A program made the translations under genes and the position numbers. A model generated the notes under the pieces. That model searched no databases. It was given only the letters and a program-made list of their open reading frames with translations, and was not told where the DNA came from. Positions 11,776-21,384 of a stretch of 64,000 nt of DNA are shown here, one piece after another. The first letter of the stretch is position 1. Every line of letters starts with the position of its first letter. This DNA comes from Toxorhynchites rutilus septentrionalis (taxonomy: Eukaryota; Arthropoda; Insecta; Diptera; Culicidae): positions 287,753,348-287,817,347 of the forward strand of contig NC_073746.1 in assembly GCF_029784135.1 (NCBI RefSeq), given 5' to 3'.

Positions 11776-12169
11776 ATTTAGGAAAAAAGTTCAACGATAT
11801 CAGAAACGACCACCAGACTATCAGAAAGCTCAACCTTTTATTGATCAATATGGCTTTTCTTGGAAATGCAGAACAGGTTTCACGTATTGTTGAATACAGA
11901 AGTGATTGTTTTTTTCAAATTCATTTCACGTGTTCACGTGGACATTATCCAAACCCCCTCTCTCCTCACCGTGGACAAGCGTAGACATTTTCATAATCAC
12001 TAGACCCCCCACCCTCCCATAATGTTGTCCACGTGGTATGTGGACAGCCCCTAGATGGATAGTTTAATGATTTCTTTATTGAAAAAACATAGGTTTCATG
12101 CTGGAATATATTTTGTTCGCGACCTGGTCAGACTATTCCGCGGATTATCGGTGTTCTATCGTGTAATGA

Positions 12170-12950
12170 ACGTTGATTCAAATCGTTTACTACGCATCTA
12201 CACTGATTTCGCTAACATTTGTTGACCTAAGACAAGATGAGACAACTGGCTTCTTACTCTTTTTCGTCGTACAAAAACAAAGCCATGACATAGAGATGCC
12301 AGCGTTGCCAAATATTATAAAATTTCGGATTTTTTGTTAATTTCTGTGTTTATGAATCGTAACATTTGGTTGGTGCGAATTTAATGATTTTGCATATTTT
12401 CAGTAAGGCAATCTCCAAAAGGATAAAGGATAAAATAGGTCTTTTAAATACCCATATCTATAATATAATAATGATATCCATAACAACTCGTCCAAGATTG
12501 TCTGGAGAATCTTTTCTCGTTGATTCGTGCAAAACAACGGCACTCAACTCCATTGTAATTCATCTTAAAAATCGTGACTCTTTTGCAATTCATGACCGTA
12601 GTACCGAATGCTTCGCATACGGCCGATACACAAGAACATCTTGTTGGATTGATGGAATTGCTATCAAAGCGGTGAGAAGAATGTTCAACCCAGAAATTGA
12701 TGGGCAGTGAAGCAGCATCGAAATCATATCGAATTTCAGCTTCATCTAATTTTAGTGATAATGTGGATGACATAAATATTTAATTCGACTATGAGTACAC
12801 AGTCGATGAAGCGAAAACTTTCCTCGACAGAACAGAACAAAATTCGTAGCTCTTTACATCATCAAAATAAGTCAGCGGGAAAGAACATGTCAGCAGTGTT
12901 ACAATTGGTAGTCAGTAAAACACAACCTGGATGGTATCAACCATCTCTTT
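12170..12950. other. Non-genic stretch, overlapping antiparallel frames only
   Basis: Open frames exist on both strands at 12366-12710 and 12444-12773, but neither resembles a known protein. Nothing else is recognised. Confidence 0.3.
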
Positions 12951-12952
12951 TT

Positions 12953-13175
12953 GACGTAGAACTACGTCTTTCATTAAGGGTGCCAAATCAGAAAACAGGT
13001 CACGTTTTTATGAAATAAAGTTAACGTTTATAACTATTTTTGTCGTGAACGGATTTTGGCGATTTACATACTAAACGAATCGGAAATTCCGTAAAATTTG
13101 TTTAATATATTATACATTAGAATCCCCTCATTTGTAAATGGTTAAAATACATGAATACTTTAGCGTTTCCATTTT
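12953..13175 (+). repeat. Dispersed repeat copy with GACGTAGAACTACGTC end
   Basis: It begins with the near-palindrome GACGTAGAACTACGTC (12953-12968), followed by 'tttcattaagggtgcc', 'aaataaagttaacg' and 'tttgtaaatggt'. It is colinear with the inverted copy at 665-795. The palindromic end resembles an element terminus, but the far end is not defined. Confidence 0.6.
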
Positions 13176-13209
13176 CCCATACATTTGTTCTGTCTATTTG
13201 TGTGCTTTC

Positions 13210-13532
13210 CAGGGGTTAGACATCAATTGAATATAGGCTACCCAAAATCAAAATCAATATGGCGTCATTTGTTTACTAACATATCATTTACGAGGATTGA
13301 AATCATTGAAATCACGTATGCTTTATTTTTAACTGCATGAGCGATTTTCATATTTCGGTTTCACATGGAGGTGTTCTAATTTAACATGGAATTTAAAGTT
13401 AGCCACTATTCGACTATATAACCGGACCGAGTTGTAAACAATAGTAATTGATAGAACCAAAATGTCAGTAAACCGCAGCAATATTGGGTACACTGGCAAT
13501 ACGAGGGATCTGACGTTTTAGTCATACCCCTG
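13210..13532 (+). mobile_element. Intact MITE, about 323 bp
   Basis: It starts CAGGGGTTAGAC and ends GTCATACCCCTG, giving inverted repeats of about a dozen bases. It is the uninterrupted counterpart of the element at 3512-5155 (inverted there). Position 13318-13330 ('tatgctttatttt') corresponds to the place where the DD37E transposon landed in the other copy. It is non-coding. A target duplication is not obvious. Confidence 0.8.
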
Positions 13533-13659
13533 GTGTTTCCCGAACAGATCTGTCAATAACGAGCAACTTATCGACGACCAACGGAGGGGAAATCGTAGGA
13601 TTCAATGTCTCCGTGAACAAAGGAAAAGTAGAAGAATGAAGGGGAATACTTGCCTAGAG

Positions 13660-13723
13660 TATAAACAGTGGATCTCGCTGAGGCAAACTTCATTCGGCAT
13701 CGGACTGTTGAGCAATCCAGTTC
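13660..13723 (+). promoter_or_regulatory. Core promoter: TATA, initiator and DPE at canonical spacing
   Basis: TATAAA at 13660-13665 is followed by the arthropod initiator TCATTC at 13690-13695 (consensus TCAKTY), placing +1 at A13692, 32 bp after the start of the TATA box. At exactly +28 to +32 (13719-13723) lies AGTTC, matching the DPE consensus RGWYV. Three elements at correct spacing are unlikely by chance, although no transcript can be seen. Sequence downstream is GC-richer than average, as expected for a first exon. Confidence 0.6.
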
Positions 13724-13993
13724 ACTTTGCTTTCGCTACGTTTCGATCTAAGATTGGACCCCACCAGTGGTAATCCAACTAGGATATCGTCGTTTGGTTT
13801 TTCTGTTCGTTTTTCGCGCGTTATTCGTATCGTGTGTTTTTCTTTCCGCGTCATAAATTGGACGCTTCACGTAGTGTGTGATGAGCAAGATGAAGAGGAA
13901 GGCAGGTCGAGCCCTGCGAAAAACGAACGCATTGCCAGGGGCAATAAAATTTCGAGGCAAGCGTCATTTAATAATGCACGCGATGCTGGTGCA
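13692..13993 (+). other. Candidate first exon of an unidentified gene
   Basis: This is the transcript segment predicted from the core promoter to the splice donor GTGAGT at 13994-13999. It is richer in C and G than the flanks. One ATG at 13881 opens a basic 37-residue frame (MSKMKRKAGRALRK...) running to the donor, and to a stop at 13995-13997 if unspliced. It could be a short 5' coding start or an upstream frame in a leader. Gene identity is unknown; the remaining exons would lie downstream. Confidence 0.35.
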
Positions 13994-15171
13994 GTGAGTG
14001 CCTTCGCGAGTGTGACACCGCATCGAACAACAGCGAAGTAGGCGATTTCGGCGCGTCGGTCGAAAATGTAAACGCCGTTACCCAGGCAGCAACCAAAATC
14101 AAGCTCCCCCCGCTCTTGACAATCACATCAGCGAATTCGCATCGATGGGTGTTACAGCAGAGTACAAGCTGTGTGGCAGAATTCAGGCTTTTTCCAAGCA
14201 GTTAACATTGTTTGTTTTCCGTCACCATAAGGGCTTCGTTGGTGCCTTTGGTGCACCAAAAAAATATTTGGGGAATACCAAGCATCTTGAATGTCTTACT
14301 GGAATGTTATAAGTTATTTGGGTTCGCGTGCCAGTCGCAAAACTGCTTTCAACTAGGATTGCATTTGCGCTAATATTGATCATAATGAAGCATTGCTACT
14401 GTTTTCGAGGTTGTTATTAACAAAAAGAATTTATTTCGCTTGTTTAGTCACCAAGAAAGTAAATGTCGTTCTGGAATTTTGTATGTGATTAGGTTTCGCT
14501 TGCCAGTAACAAAACTTCCTCCACTTAGGGTGACAGCTGCGCTTCTCTCGAGCATGAGAAAGTAATGCCACTTTTTTTCGAGGCCACTAATATAAACAGG
14601 AGCGTTTCTTTTGAGAATAGCGCAAAATGATGAGAAGTGTTTATATTCCTAGTAGTTTCAAGCCACCAATGTATGGCTATGAATGCATGCTATGGCGAAT
14701 GCTTGTTTGGCGCTTGGTTTACGTTGTACGAACGATGCCTAGAGGTGCGATTCCTTTGAAGCAATGCTAAATAACATGTAGCATGATATTTGATACTTGC
14801 AAGTATTGTCATTATTGTTGTTTCCATGTGGTGCCAAAGATATATTGATGTAGTTATGTGATGTGGAATAATGGTGCTGGTGCAACATGTATATAATCGA
14901 CTGTAGCCGAGTCTATGTCAATTGCGAAAAAGGCCACCGGAATAGCGTTCGAGGTAAATTTTCAATGCATTGACATGAAATAAATTGCGACATACGATCA
15001 GCTAGTGTATTGTTTTGCGAGGACAAGAATGAATCATCAATCAATTATCCTCAACTGATTCTACAACGAAAAAACCACTTCAGAGATTATTCTACTAAGC
15101 AGTTGTTTCTAAAATTTCACAGCATTATAAAATAATATCCCAAGGTACGAGCGACTTTTATAAAAAAACAG

Positions 15172-15235
15172 CGTAGTTCTACGTCAACAATGCGGTCGTA
15201 TCTTGGACACAACCTCCTATAATTTTTTCATATTT
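15172..15235 (+). repeat. Partial copy of the histone-cassette 3' end repeat
   Basis: It reads 'gttctacgtcaacaatgcgg' then 'tcgtatcttggacacaacct', colinear with 20343-20395 and with the inverse of 34640-34700. Only this short terminal part is present, with no histone sequence. It shows that the end motif is dispersed independently of the histone cargo. Confidence 0.6.
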
Positions 15236-15779
15236 ACGAGCTAGAGCTAACAACTCTGCCATCTGCATAGTGAATGATGAGAATTTCCATTTCTTCTTAG
15301 CAATGGACATTATATGCCGAAATATGAAATTGCATTAGGGACCTAACGAAGCTAAATTGACAAATGAGTATTTTGCCGCTCACTTTACTCCATTCTGAAA
15401 AAAACACATACATAAACTTGCATATAATTCCTTCACATTTCCTTTAAACTAAATATCGTAATATTCATTAAATTCACCATTTCTAAATTCAATACAAATC
15501 CAACGCTATTTATTTTTATTGGCAACACTGAAAAAATCGCCTTTGTTTACAAAATTCATCGAAATCAGCCAATCAAAAATCAGAATGACTGACAGAAATT
15601 TGTTGACCATTTGTTGAATTTTTGTTAGTTGTTGACCACGTAGTTTGCCATGTGTGACGTTTGCCAAGATGGATACAAATGGCTTCATATTCAGGAATGT
15701 ATCATCTTATATTTGTGTACACCGTGAGTTTCTGAGGACAATTCAGTTGGTTCACCGCTGAATACCATGACAATATTAT

Positions 15780-15930
15780 ATATTCATTAGCTTGAAATTT
15801 ACAAAAATATACGAATACAAGTGACCACAGTGCAAGACAGAAAAAATTTCTTTGACGGAAAATCTGATATGAACGGGGATCGTATGACGATAACCACTCG
15901 GCCACGGGAGCCACGTACATGTCACGCGAG
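15780..15930 (-). mobile_element. tRNA-derived SINE fragment
   Basis: On the minus strand the head reads GTGGCCGAGTGGTTATCG, a good RNA polymerase III A box, but the B-box region is truncated. The body shares 'cgtcaaagaaatttt' and 'gtcttgcactgtg' with the plus-strand copy at 46236-46345. It is an old member of the same SINE family. Confidence 0.55.
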
Positions 15931-17440
15931 TACCTGTCATAGATAAGAAACCTCCGGTTTGCCGGTAAAAGCTGTTCTAGCACTCTTCCGATGCCCAGAG
16001 AGTAAATATAGGGAACGACTCTCTGCAAGTGCATTGTACAGTCTCTTCCAGTCCCAGCAAACGAATAAGAACTCGAGAGATAAACATGTTCTCGCACTTT
16101 CGATTCGACCAGTAGTTTCCAGCGTCGCCGCGCCGGCGGATGAAAACTTTTCCCTCGTCTCAAGTCTCTTTTCTAGCGGTTGGTCGGCAAAGTGCGTGAC
16201 AGTTTTCAAATTCAAGCGTGGGTTCTGAATGTTGTTTTGTTGTTTATAATATGGCTTTTTTTCGGTTGCTTCTGTTTATGTTATTAATTCTCGCGCTAGA
16301 GTTCCACTAATGTGTTTCTTTTTCGTGGGATTCATTCGTTGTTCGCGTTTGTTTGCCACTACCTAATTAGTCACAAGTGTTTTGAAATATCGCCTGAGAA
16401 GTGTTGTTTTACATTTGGCGAATCACGCGTGGACGGTTTTGATGACACACGGAAATTGTGTAAACAAAACAACTTCGGCCGCACGAGTGCTATATCGGGC
16501 GCGAATGATCGTGTCAAGTGGCTTCGGCGCGAGGGCTGCCAGAACTACTGACTTGTGTCCACGTGCGTTGAATTCGTAGAGAGTGATAATGTAAGTGCGT
16601 ACTCAGAAGCCTTCCACCTCCTCCGTAACCATGGGTATTTAATTCAAGAAATCATAATTATTTAGTAATAACCGGGACATCCATCAAATATCGCTGGTAA
16701 CCCTGCTATGCCATATATTTCGATTCTATCCACGTAAAGTGTGTGTGGGCTCAAACCGGTCGCCAAGAGCGTGAAATTGATTGTGTTGTCGCTGTTTGAA
16801 CAGTAAGTTCAGTAAGTTCAAGTGTTCCCGCAGGGTTTTCGCTGGTGCCAGTTTGGCTATCGTGGAAAAATACCGTGGTGAAGTAGACGCGTTAATGGAT
16901 CCGCAATACGCTACAGTGGGATAGCAGGTTTTAGAAATGATGAATCAGTTGTGACTCGTTGCCGAACGATCCATCATCTGAAATTGCCGTCGCAAACTTT
17001 CAGGCAATCAAACGATAGTGAGTTATTACTCGCTTAAGTGGAACAACAAGATGACTCGAAAGGGGACTCTAATGATTATTATCCGATGATGCAGCGGTGT
17101 GGACTACACTGTACACTGTACACTGTTACGTGTAATAATAACAATTGAAAGTTGGAACGAGACAGATTACTATTCGGTACAATGGCTTTTACTCTACTAT
17201 TATGATGCCAAAGAACTTACCTGAACAATATATATATATATAAAATTCTCGTGTCACGATGTTCGTGGTCGAACTCCTCCGAAACGGTTCGACCGATTTT
17301 CATGAAGTGATTTCGATGCACTGAAAACTTGGTAGGCATGAGAATAGGACATAAACTATATATGATACCGCTACCGATTATCATATGTTTTATACCGATT
17401 AGGGTGGTCCTATGCAAAAAAAATCTAAATAATTTTAATT

Positions 17441-17715
17441 TTGACGTAGGATTTGACGTCTTTCGGGAACATATTGGGGTACAAATTGAAAAACGAATAT
17501 CGATCGCATCGTGAAAAATGTCCAATTTCAAACGCTTATTGCTCAGTCATTTCATGACGGATTGATGAGATTTTTACATCAAAACATTGCGGCACTCTAT
17601 AACAATTTTTCACCTTGAATAAAATAATATATATCATGTAATTAACTATCGAACAATTGAAAAATCTCAACCCCTATCCAAACGATACTGATTGGTCGAA
17701 ATTGACGTCATTTCT
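17441..17715 (+). repeat. Histone-cassette upstream block, copy 1
   Basis: It starts GACGTAGGATTTGACGTC and contains 'ggggtacaaattgaaaa', 'cgcttattgctcagtcattt' and an inverted CCAAT motif in 'ctgattggtcgaaattga'. It is closely related to 19141-19390 and to the inverted copy ending near 35860. In this copy it leads directly into a histone-type promoter. Confidence 0.8.
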
Positions 17716-17751
17716 CTTTCGCCTGCTTCGCTTCTTTCGTTCCCCGATAAG

Positions 17752-17842
17752 TCAAATATTTGCATGGTGAGCGAGTGAGGGCGCCTATTTCTCACATACC
17801 AACTGATATAAAAGGACGGTAGCATTTTTGGATTTCTCATTC
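17752..17842 (+). promoter_or_regulatory. Histone-type core promoter with octamer, TATA and initiator
   Basis: ATTTGCAT (17758-17765), the octamer motif known from histone H2B promoters of other animals, lies about 45 bp before TATAAAA (17807-17813). An arthropod initiator TCATTC sits at 17837-17842 with +1 at A17839, exactly 32 bp after the TATA start. The CCAAT-type motif of the upstream block is a further 115 bp away. The whole layout fits an RNA polymerase II histone promoter. It still looks functional in sequence although the following gene is degraded. Confidence 0.6.
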
Positions 17843-17904
17843 TCGTTCAACGCTCAGATCGGCAAACATCTGGGCTTCTAGTGTGCAGTGCTCTACAAAT
17901 CAAC

Positions 17905-18280
17905 CAACACCATACGGTGCGGCAAAGGAGAGGAAGCCATCGGCAACCAACGATGGATGCGGTGTAGCAAAGGGAGCAAAGAAGAGGAAGCAGCGGAGAG
18001 CATCGAATTAAATCTAGTGTGCATTGCTGGTGCGCTCCTCTTCACATAAACAATTGGTTGCGACAAAGGAGGCAGAGGAGCGAAGTGCATTGCATCGCAT
18101 CGTATCACACCCGCCTATCCGTCGTTTAGCTCGTCGTGGTAGTGCCAATCAAACCCTCGCAAATCGACGCACAGAAGCCGATGGCGCCAAAGTCAAGGAA
18201 AGAATCGGCGAATCCGTAAAAGCTACCGCTCCCAAAACTAAACTGCTATATCCGACTGAAACGCAGCAGATTCCGTACAA
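17905..18280 (+). pseudogene. Scrambled histone H4/H3 pseudogene
   Basis: Segment 18101-18146 reads PPIRRLARRGSA, matching the histone H4 stretch PAIRRLARRGGV at both protein and DNA level. Just upstream, 18033-18090 reads HKQLVATKEAEERSAL, matching histone H3 RKQLATKAARKSAP. Earlier sequence (17917-17990) has Lys-rich pieces like the GRGKGG start of H4. Histones are never arranged H4-H3-H4 in one frame, so this is a rearranged relic rather than a working gene. A frame stays open from 18024 to 18377 but its C-terminal half is unrecognised. It lies directly downstream of a histone-type promoter. Confidence 0.7.
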
Positions 18281-18379
18281 CCCATTAAACCATTCCAGTC
18301 CTTCTCAGGACTATCAATTTGTTTTGAAACAAAAGAGTTTATTTTACTGTTTTCCACTTACCACAAAAACTATATAAAA

Positions 18380-19135
18380 CCGATCAAAAATACTGTTTAT
18401 TTTTACATTTTCTACTAACAACTAACATGGAACGTATCACGTCAAAAACATACGTTTTATCAACCACCTTTTACTGGATCTGGCAAAAGAAGCGAAGGAC
18501 ATATGCATGCATGTATATAACGGAACGCTCCAGTCATACAGAGCCCGTTAGGGACGAATGACCTTTAGGTTAAAGTCCCTTCAAAATCAAGAACGAACGA
18601 TACACAGCCCGTATCAGACAAATGCATGAAGGAATTCTATAAAATAATATTTTCGCGGTGCCTTTGCGCCAACTACACGGGCGAGTAGCACCATACTAGC
18701 AAAAAATGTCGAAGTTCGTGACATCTGGTAGCAATATTTTTCTTCTTTTGAATTATAGAGACTTTAAACTTTACGTTCATTCGTCTCTAGCCCTGAGAAG
18801 CGCTCTTGCGAAGAAAACTAGTTCATACTCTTTTTCGACCTATCTTTAGAAAGACATTTTCATTGTCGCTCAGCACTCCTCAGCAAACGAGTCTGCTTTC
18901 GGCGGCACCAAGCGACGCCATGAGCAATATTTATTTAGGGAGGCAGATTAATCTTCCATCGAACTAGCAGGCCCGAAGGCAGTTTTAAATTGACAAAATT
19001 TAAATGTATTTATTTTTTTTATTTTAATTTTTGATTGTTCAAAACAATTACATAAATTTTTATATATATTGTCTGATGTTTCTACCAAAACACATCATTC
19101 AAACACATTTTTTTTCATGCGCAATTTTCATATAA
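18380..19135. other. Spacer between histone cassettes
   Basis: AT-rich spacer. It includes a small inverted motif (CTTTAGGTTAAAG, 18571-18583) and no recognised coding sequence. Confidence 0.35.
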
Positions 19136-19140
19136 GATTT

Positions 19141-19390
19141 GTTGACGTTGGATTACGTCTTTCGGGAACATATTGGGGTACAAATTGAAAATCGAAAATC
19201 GATTACATCTTGAAAATTGTACAATTTCAAACGCTTATTGCTCAGTCATTTCATGGTGGATTGATGACATTTTTGCGTCAATCGATTTCGGTACTCCATA
19301 ACCATTTTTTTATATTGAAGAAAATAATCTCATCCCCTATCCTAACGGAAATACCCACTTCTGATTGGTCGAAATTGATGACACATGCGG
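19141..19390 (+). repeat. Histone-cassette upstream block, copy 2
   Basis: This is a second copy of the block at 17441, sharing 'tttcgggaacatattggggt', 'cgcttattgctcagtcattt' and the inverted CCAAT motif 'ctgattggtcgaaattgatg'. It precedes the H2B-derived cassette. Presence before two different histone remnants suggests an ancestral histone upstream region. Confidence 0.8.
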
Positions 19391-19393
19391 CGA

Positions 19394-19560
19394 GTCCCTA
19401 ACAGAGACATCAAAACCAAGCTGCCTGGGGAAAATCGGTATTGCAAATCCATAAAGTAGGGTGAGCTTTTGTTTCTATCGAAATGTGTTCCCTAACAGAG
19501 ACATCAAAACCAAGGTGCTCGGGGAAATCGGTATTGCAAATATATGCAAGTCAGAGGTTG
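19394..19560 (+). repeat. Internal direct repeat of the H2B cassette
   Basis: Two related units begin TCCCTAACAGAGACATCAAA (19396 and 19489) and continue to 'tcggtattgcaaat'. The inverted copy near 35520-35660 has related units. The function is unknown. Confidence 0.7.
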
Positions 19561-20084
19561 CTCCATGAAATTTCATATCAATGACCGATCGTTTATTGTG
19601 AAAAATTTAGCACAAGTGTAAGTGTAAAATTGTATATGGTAGCAGTTGTGCTAAGAATGACTTGATATATGAAACGATTTATTTTATTTTCCTAAAATTA
19701 AAAACCAAGGTGTGTTCCCACTCGAGAACGGGTCGTTTAGTTTAAGCTGTCTGTTTTTTTGTGTTCATTTTCACCCGAGGGAAGTTTATACGGCGAGAAA
19801 AATTGGAAAAGTAAAGAAATATTCGAAAAAGTGATTTCCCATATCCTCTATATATATAGTATTAGTTGTTGTTAATCCAATTAAAATTGAATTGGGTTGA
19901 ATAAACACTCAGAAAGTAAAAATTATAAAAAAAAGAATACCTTTTCCATTTCAAATATGTTTTCTCTATATTAAAGTAACATGTTTTTACTGATGAGGAA
20001 AAATTATAATTGTGTTCGGTATTGGTAATTGTCTTATGTTACATTGGTGAGTTTTTTTCTTTATTTCATGCATACATATCACAG

Positions 20085-20224
20085 GAGGCATCTCGTCTAG
20101 GATCACAGAGGGCGGTTTTCATCATATATCGTTCCACATCGGTATCTTTTATCTGATACGCACCATTCAACGACTGTTTACCATCCTTCTGCCATCATCA
20201 CTCGATAAACACTGGTGGAGTTAA
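20085..20224 (+). pseudogene. Histone H2B C-terminal pseudogene fragment
   Basis: The codons at 20085-20099 read EASRL, exactly as in H2B (…AAEASRLAHYNK). Further on, 20165-20221 reads IQRLFTILLPSSLDKHWWS, which aligns with H2B IQTAVRLLLPGELAKHAVS, keeping IQ, LLP, L, KH and S. A stop follows at 20222-20224. An insertion of about 26 nt breaks the frame between the two blocks. A perfect histone stem-loop lies 28 nt after the stop, the normal position. A second copy lies inverted at 34.8-34.95 kb. It is clearly not functional. Confidence 0.65.
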
Positions 20225-20252
20225 CATACAATACGCAACAACCAAACAAAAC

Positions 20253-20268
20253 GGCCCTTTTCAGGGCC
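20253..20268 (+). terminator. Histone mRNA 3' stem-loop
   Basis: GGCCCTTTTCAGGGCC forms a perfect 6-bp stem with a four-base TTTC loop. It matches the metazoan replication-dependent histone 3' processing signal bound by SLBP. ACCA follows directly, as is usual at the cleavage site. Its preservation contrasts with the decayed H2B sequence upstream. Confidence 0.85.
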
Positions 20269-20341
20269 ACCATATCATTATCAAAGAGTTTAACGATGTA
20301 ATTCTTTAAACATATCCAAAATCAACAGATAGTCTAACGGA

Positions 20342-20400
20342 ATCCTACGTCAACTATGCGGTCGTGTCTCGGACACAACCCTCCTGTGACTTTTTTTTAT
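20342..20400 (+). repeat. Terminal repeat of histone cassette
   Basis: The motif 'aatcctacgtcaactatgcg' then 'gtgtctcggacacaaccctc' marks the 3' limit of homology between this cassette and the inverted copy at 34.6 kb. A partial third copy lies at 15172. It contains a short palindrome TGTCTCGGACA. Confidence 0.75.
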
Positions 20401-20964
20401 AAATTTGGCATAAAAGTACATATAACCTCAAAGGTTTACCTCCATTTCCTATTTTTAATCACGATTTTAGTATTTTGGTATAAATAATATCCAAATAATC
20501 GACCCGTAGATTATTTTTCAAAGAGAACGAATGTCATCCGACCTTGAAACGCAATGCGTATAGACGTCATTGAGCTTCGTGTTCCATTTCTGTGAAGCGT
20601 AAATTGTTATGAATTTTCGAGTGAAATAAACACGCTTTTAAAACAAAAATTTTAAATGAACTATGGTTCTATTGTGTGTTCTGTGTAACAGAATAACACA
20701 TTCTTTACAGGTAGGGAAAATATCGGATGAAAATAGTCTCTGATTTTATATTCTGGATAATATTTTGGCTGAAATGCAATGAGATTTCTAGAAAAATAGT
20801 GGAGTTAGGGTCAAGTCTATGTCTACTAAGTATTCAAACAACATCGAAAACACATTTTCATTTAAATTTCAACAATTTGAATTGCTTTCGGGTCTGCTAA
20901 CGACGAAATATGGGTGATTGTTCGATATTGTTACCACAAATATAGCCTTTTTTTATAGCCTTAC

Positions 20965-21216
20965 ATGGCAGATGGAAACTGTACAATGCATTTTCTTAAA
21001 GATTTCATCAACGACACGGCCGCAAGCCTAGGTGGATGTCCAATATATCAACGAATAAAAACTGATAATGATGGACAATCATTCATAAAATTTAACAACG
21101 CAGACATTGACATGGAAAACCGTTCAGTAGTGCCATATTCGCCTCAGCTGAGCAAAACATTCGATGAAGAGCAACAAATTAGCAACAACGAATTTTTTTT
21201 TTCAATTTACATTTAA
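20965..21216 (+). pseudogene. Helitron Rep/helicase-like protein fragment
   Basis: The 83-codon frame contains C..GNCTMHFLKDF, then CPIYQRI, then NRSVVPYSPQLSKTF. This order resembles the conserved Helitron region C..gkC.k.FPK.F, GYPvYRR, NrwVVPYnP.L in the segment before the helicase domain. The sequence then breaks down at an A/T tract and a stop. Upstream and downstream parts of the roughly 1400-residue protein are absent. Linkage to a CTAG terminus 280 bp downstream supports the assignment. Confidence 0.65.
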
Positions 21217-21384
21217 CGTTCAAGAGAACAAATATGTCAGATTCGTGAATGAAATACATCGGGAATGGAATACAAGGAATGTTTTGTGTGTTTTTTAAAT
21301 TTTTGTCATCGACTTGGCGCTCTATACCTCGGTATGTCAAACAAAAGTATGAAAGAAAGAGTAACGAACGTGTCAAGTATGTGT

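Larger units (their letters stand above)
8394..12051. mobile_element. Inverted-repeat element with CCACGTGGAC termini
   Basis: The left end GGGGCTGTCCATATACCACG is mirrored at the right end (about 12030-12051). Both ends carry further CACGTGGAC and CGTGGAC(A/G)AGCGT motifs in a subterminal array (8394-8505 and 11932-12051). The 3.6 kb between holds a SINE, a LINE-like relic and one weak open frame (11413-11775), but no recognised transposase. I could not find a clean target duplication. A single large element and two separate MITEs remain equally possible. Confidence 0.45.
8116..12163. mobile_element. Tigger/pogo-like outer ends of a nested element pile
   Basis: The left end CAGTGGAACCCCGAATAATC (after TA 8114-8115) and the right end, read in reverse as CACGATAGAACACCGATAAT (before TA 12164-12165), form imperfect inverted repeats. 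They resemble Tigger/pogo termini, which typically read CAGT..AACC..GATAATCCG. I infer that one short element was split by the later material between 8394 and 12051. It could instead be two independent termini. Confidence 0.5.
14000..17220. other. Mostly unique sequence, possible intron or 5' region
   Basis: This is the least repeat-marked stretch of the first third. It holds a fragment of the GACGTAG/TCTCGGACACAACC repeat end (about 15172-15235) and a SINE fragment (15780-15930). A GC-richer part at 15950-16590 ends with a good splice donor (AAT|GTAAGT at 16591) and could be an alternative leader exon. I see no protein domain. Short direct repeats (CAGTAAGTT twice at 16801-16818) are of unknown meaning. 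Confidence 0.35.

Noticed and set aside
13727..14041. 104-codon plus-strand frame
   Set aside because: It lacks an ATG start, crosses the predicted splice donor and has no recognisable domain; it fits a leader exon better.
17229..17242. (AT)n run as an isolated microsatellite of interest
   Set aside because: Too short alone; used only as a hint for the left border of the composite element.
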